From contig MPMT01000002.1 of NCBI GenBank assembly GCA_002238645.1, forward strand, positions 46,672 to 110,671: a stretch of DNA of 64,000 bases, in the 5' to 3' direction. A program made the translations under genes and the position numbers. The notes below the pieces were generated by a model. That model made no database searches. It saw only the letters and a program-made list of their open reading frames with translations, and was not told the DNA's origin. Source of the stretch: Alphaproteobacteria bacterium bin52 (lineage in GTDB: Bacteria; Pseudomonadota; Alphaproteobacteria; Thalassobaculales; Thalassobaculaceae). Below are positions 62,985 through 64,000 of the stretch, in pieces (position 1 is the stretch's first letter; every line of letters starts with the position of its first letter).

Positions 62985-63309
62985 TACATGCCCGGCTTAA
63001 CCTCCCGCTTGTGCCGTCGACGTTTGCGCACCTTTTCTTCCTCCTGCACTTCTTGGCCGGTGCTGGCATTGCTGGCCTGTCCGCCATTGGGTTCGGCCCG
63101 AGCCAGGCGATGACGGCCACGCTCGGCCTATGGGCGGGTTGCCCGAATATAGCTTGTGGTTCAAGGCCCCAAAGTCGGTTCTGGAACCGGCGTGCAGCCC
63201 TTCGGAAGGACGGTCCTCCACATAAAGCGCCCACTTGTCCATCCGGCGTCCAACGGGACCGGATACGCGCACATCGTCGGCAACGACATCGGTGAAGAAG
63301 CATGATCGT
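62985..63309 (-). pseudogene. Unidentified frame-broken gene remnant
   Basis: Protein-like stretches lie in two frames on the minus strand: MDKWALYVEDRPSEGLHAGS then FGALNHKLYSGNPPIGRAW, and in a second frame a plausible C-terminus ending EEEKVRKRRRHKREVKPGM with TAG at 62985. A shift near 63120 would join them. I cannot assign a family. The call depends on the quality of these peptides and on the neighbouring remnants being on the same strand. Confidence 0.3.
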
Positions 63310-63349
63310 TGTCTCGATCACCTGATTCTCGGCGCCAAAACTATGACAC

Positions 63350-63560
63350 TTAGACCACGGTGCCGTGCCTCACGAAAACGATCAAATCCTTCGTCAATCC
63401 TGTCATCCTTAGGTAGCTTTGAACCTGTGCCCGATAGTGCTCGACGGTCTCGGGCGTGGATCGACATCGCTTTTCCAGTCGATGATGGCCTGGGGAGCGT
63501 CATCGTCACCGAAACTGGTCGCATCGGCGATGCCGGCGGTGGCCCGTTCCGTGCCTTGCG
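63350..63560 (-). pseudogene. C-terminal remnant of a UvrD/AddA-type PD-(D/E)XK nuclease
   Basis: The minus strand reads ATAGIADATSFGDDDAPQAI then IDWKSDVDPRP. After a one-base loss near 63452 it goes on in another frame as ETVEHYRAQVQSYLRMTGLT, KDLIVFVRHGTVV and TAA at 63350. This is the IADA...DWKSDV...HYRAQ...YL pattern of the RecB-like nuclease domain at the end of helicase-nucleases related to AddA/UvrD. Only the last ~70 residues remain, so it is a fragment and not a working gene. Confidence 0.65.
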
Positions 63561-63741
63561 GCACCGACCGTTTCCGCCGCATCGACAAAGTGCGCATGGT
63601 CGAGGTGGGCGTGGCTGGCGGTCGTCCGGTGCCTCCGGTGGCCGAGCAGCTTGACCACCAGGGGAGGTTTTCGCCCGCCATCACGGCGTGGCTCGCTTCC
63701 GTGTGCCGCCTATGTCGTGCAAGAGATAGCCGCCACTATCT
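63561..63741 (-). pseudogene. C-terminal remnant of a tyrosine recombinase (integrase)
   Basis: Across three frames the minus strand reads GGYLLHDI, RRHTEASHAVMAGENLP, then VVKLLGHRRHRTTASHAHLD followed by HAHFVDAAETVGA. These match the integrase catalytic box HD-RHT-AS...GE-L-VV-KLLGHR...TTA-YAHLD. There are frame breaks after HDI and after ENLP, and the nucleophilic Tyr of TTASYAHLD is His here. It runs directly into the nuclease remnant, so two gene ends have been fused by deletion. Confidence 0.65.
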
Positions 63742-63751
63742 CGACTGCATG

Positions 63752-63818
63752 ACTATGTCTTGTAGTCCCGGCTGATTCTGGTTTTGCCGGCAAGTGAGCG
63801 CAGTGATGGCGACATAGT
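63752..63818. repeat. Inverted repeat upstream of the right-edge recombinase
   Basis: ACTATGTC (63752-63759) and GACATAGT (63811-63818) are exact reverse complements 51 bases apart, lying between the integrase remnant and the recombinase start. They could be arms of a recombinase binding site or the end of an element. Eight bases is short, so chance is possible. Confidence 0.35.
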
Positions 63819-63863
63819 TCGGACTCCATCCATCAGCTCCGAGAGGGGGGGGAGGAGTCCATC

Positions 63864-64000
63864 ATGAGACATGTCATCAATCACCAGGTGGTTCTGTCGC
63901 AGGCACCGGTTGGTCCGCTTGCAACATGGCTCGGCAGGTTTGCGGACGCGGCGAGTAGACAGGGATACACCCGTTCGTCGATCTGTCGACGGATTCGGTT
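63864..64000 (+). CDS. Tyrosine recombinase/integrase (partial, runs off right edge)
   Basis: First 45 codons of a plus-strand gene. The ATG at 63864 has a strong GGAGGAG ribosome site. The translation MRHVINHQVVLSQAPVGPLA then WLGRFADAASRQGYTRSSIC resembles the N-terminal SAM-like DNA-binding domain of phage-type integrases found in alphaproteobacterial mobile elements (RPLxGPLAxxLxxFAxxLxxQGY). The catalytic part is outside the window. It points away from the remnants and may belong to the element that disrupted them. Confidence 0.6.
   Translation, partial: MRHVINHQVVLSQAPVGPLATWLGRFADAASRQGYTRSSICRRIR

Overview
This 64 kb window is GC-rich chromosomal DNA from an alphaproteobacterium. The evidence is an nrdR/glyA/rpiB cluster, a complete nuoA-N operon followed by birA, coaX, rnj and methylmalonyl-CoA epimerase, type III pantothenate kinase, a tig-clpP-clpX-lon-hup cluster, a GlnB/GlnA pair and several TRAP genes. 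The gene order resembles Rhodospirillales, but the genus cannot be named from sequence reading alone.

Layout. (1) 1-6.9 kb: nrdR (cut by the left edge), glyA and rpiB on the minus strand, divergent from glutaryl-CoA dehydrogenase and a full-length pyruvate carboxylase. (2) 6.9-9.35 kb: an accessory patch. It holds an AT-rich lipoprotein gene with its own promoter, a decayed tRNA-like sequence, a toxin-antitoxin pair with an intact antitoxin but a frameshifted toxin, and a second, fully decayed toxin-antitoxin pair on the other strand. (3) 9.35-14.2 kb: a TRAP transporter of 2-oxo-acid-binding type whose two membrane subunits are both unusually long. (4) 14.4-18.2 kb: translationally coupled pgi, eda and pgm, a sugar phosphate/Entner-Doudoroff module. 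(5) 18.2-36.4 kb: nuoA to nuoN, then birA, coaX, rnj, mce and a DUF1467 gene, all on the minus strand and tightly packed. (6) 36.5-47.1 kb: tRNA-Asp, tRNA-Val, HU, Lon, ClpX, ClpP, trigger factor, tRNA-Leu, malonyl-CoA decarboxylase, NAD(P)HX repair enzyme and tRNA-His. (7) 47.1-59.2 kb: two aminotransferases, a CoA transferase, glnB-glnA behind a sigma-54 promoter, a threonine synthase-like enzyme, parE, and an SDR-MFS-PanE run. (8) 59.2-64 kb: a degraded mobile region with about 1.3 kb of apparently gene-free DNA, remnants of a DUF2493 protein, a restriction-modification enzyme, a PD-(D/E)XK nuclease and an integrase, one intact AbiEi/Fic-type gene, and the start of a tyrosine recombinase that runs off the right edge.

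How it fits together. The core genes describe an aerobic heterotroph. 2-Oxo acids may enter by the TRAP system, KDPG aldolase makes pyruvate, pyruvate carboxylase refills oxaloacetate (with BirA biotinylating it), complex I oxidises NADH, and PII/GlnA controls nitrogen assimilation. The two accessory patches (6.9-9.35 kb and 59.2-64 kb) both carry toxin-antitoxin or defence-type genes in which one partner survives and the other is broken. The most unusual items are the frame-broken modules, the Fic gene with three TTAGGTT repeats in its promoter region, the long C-terminal cytoplasmic extension on the TRAP large permease, an acidic tandem repeat inside trigger factor, and an SDR that lacks the usual Tyr/Lys pair.
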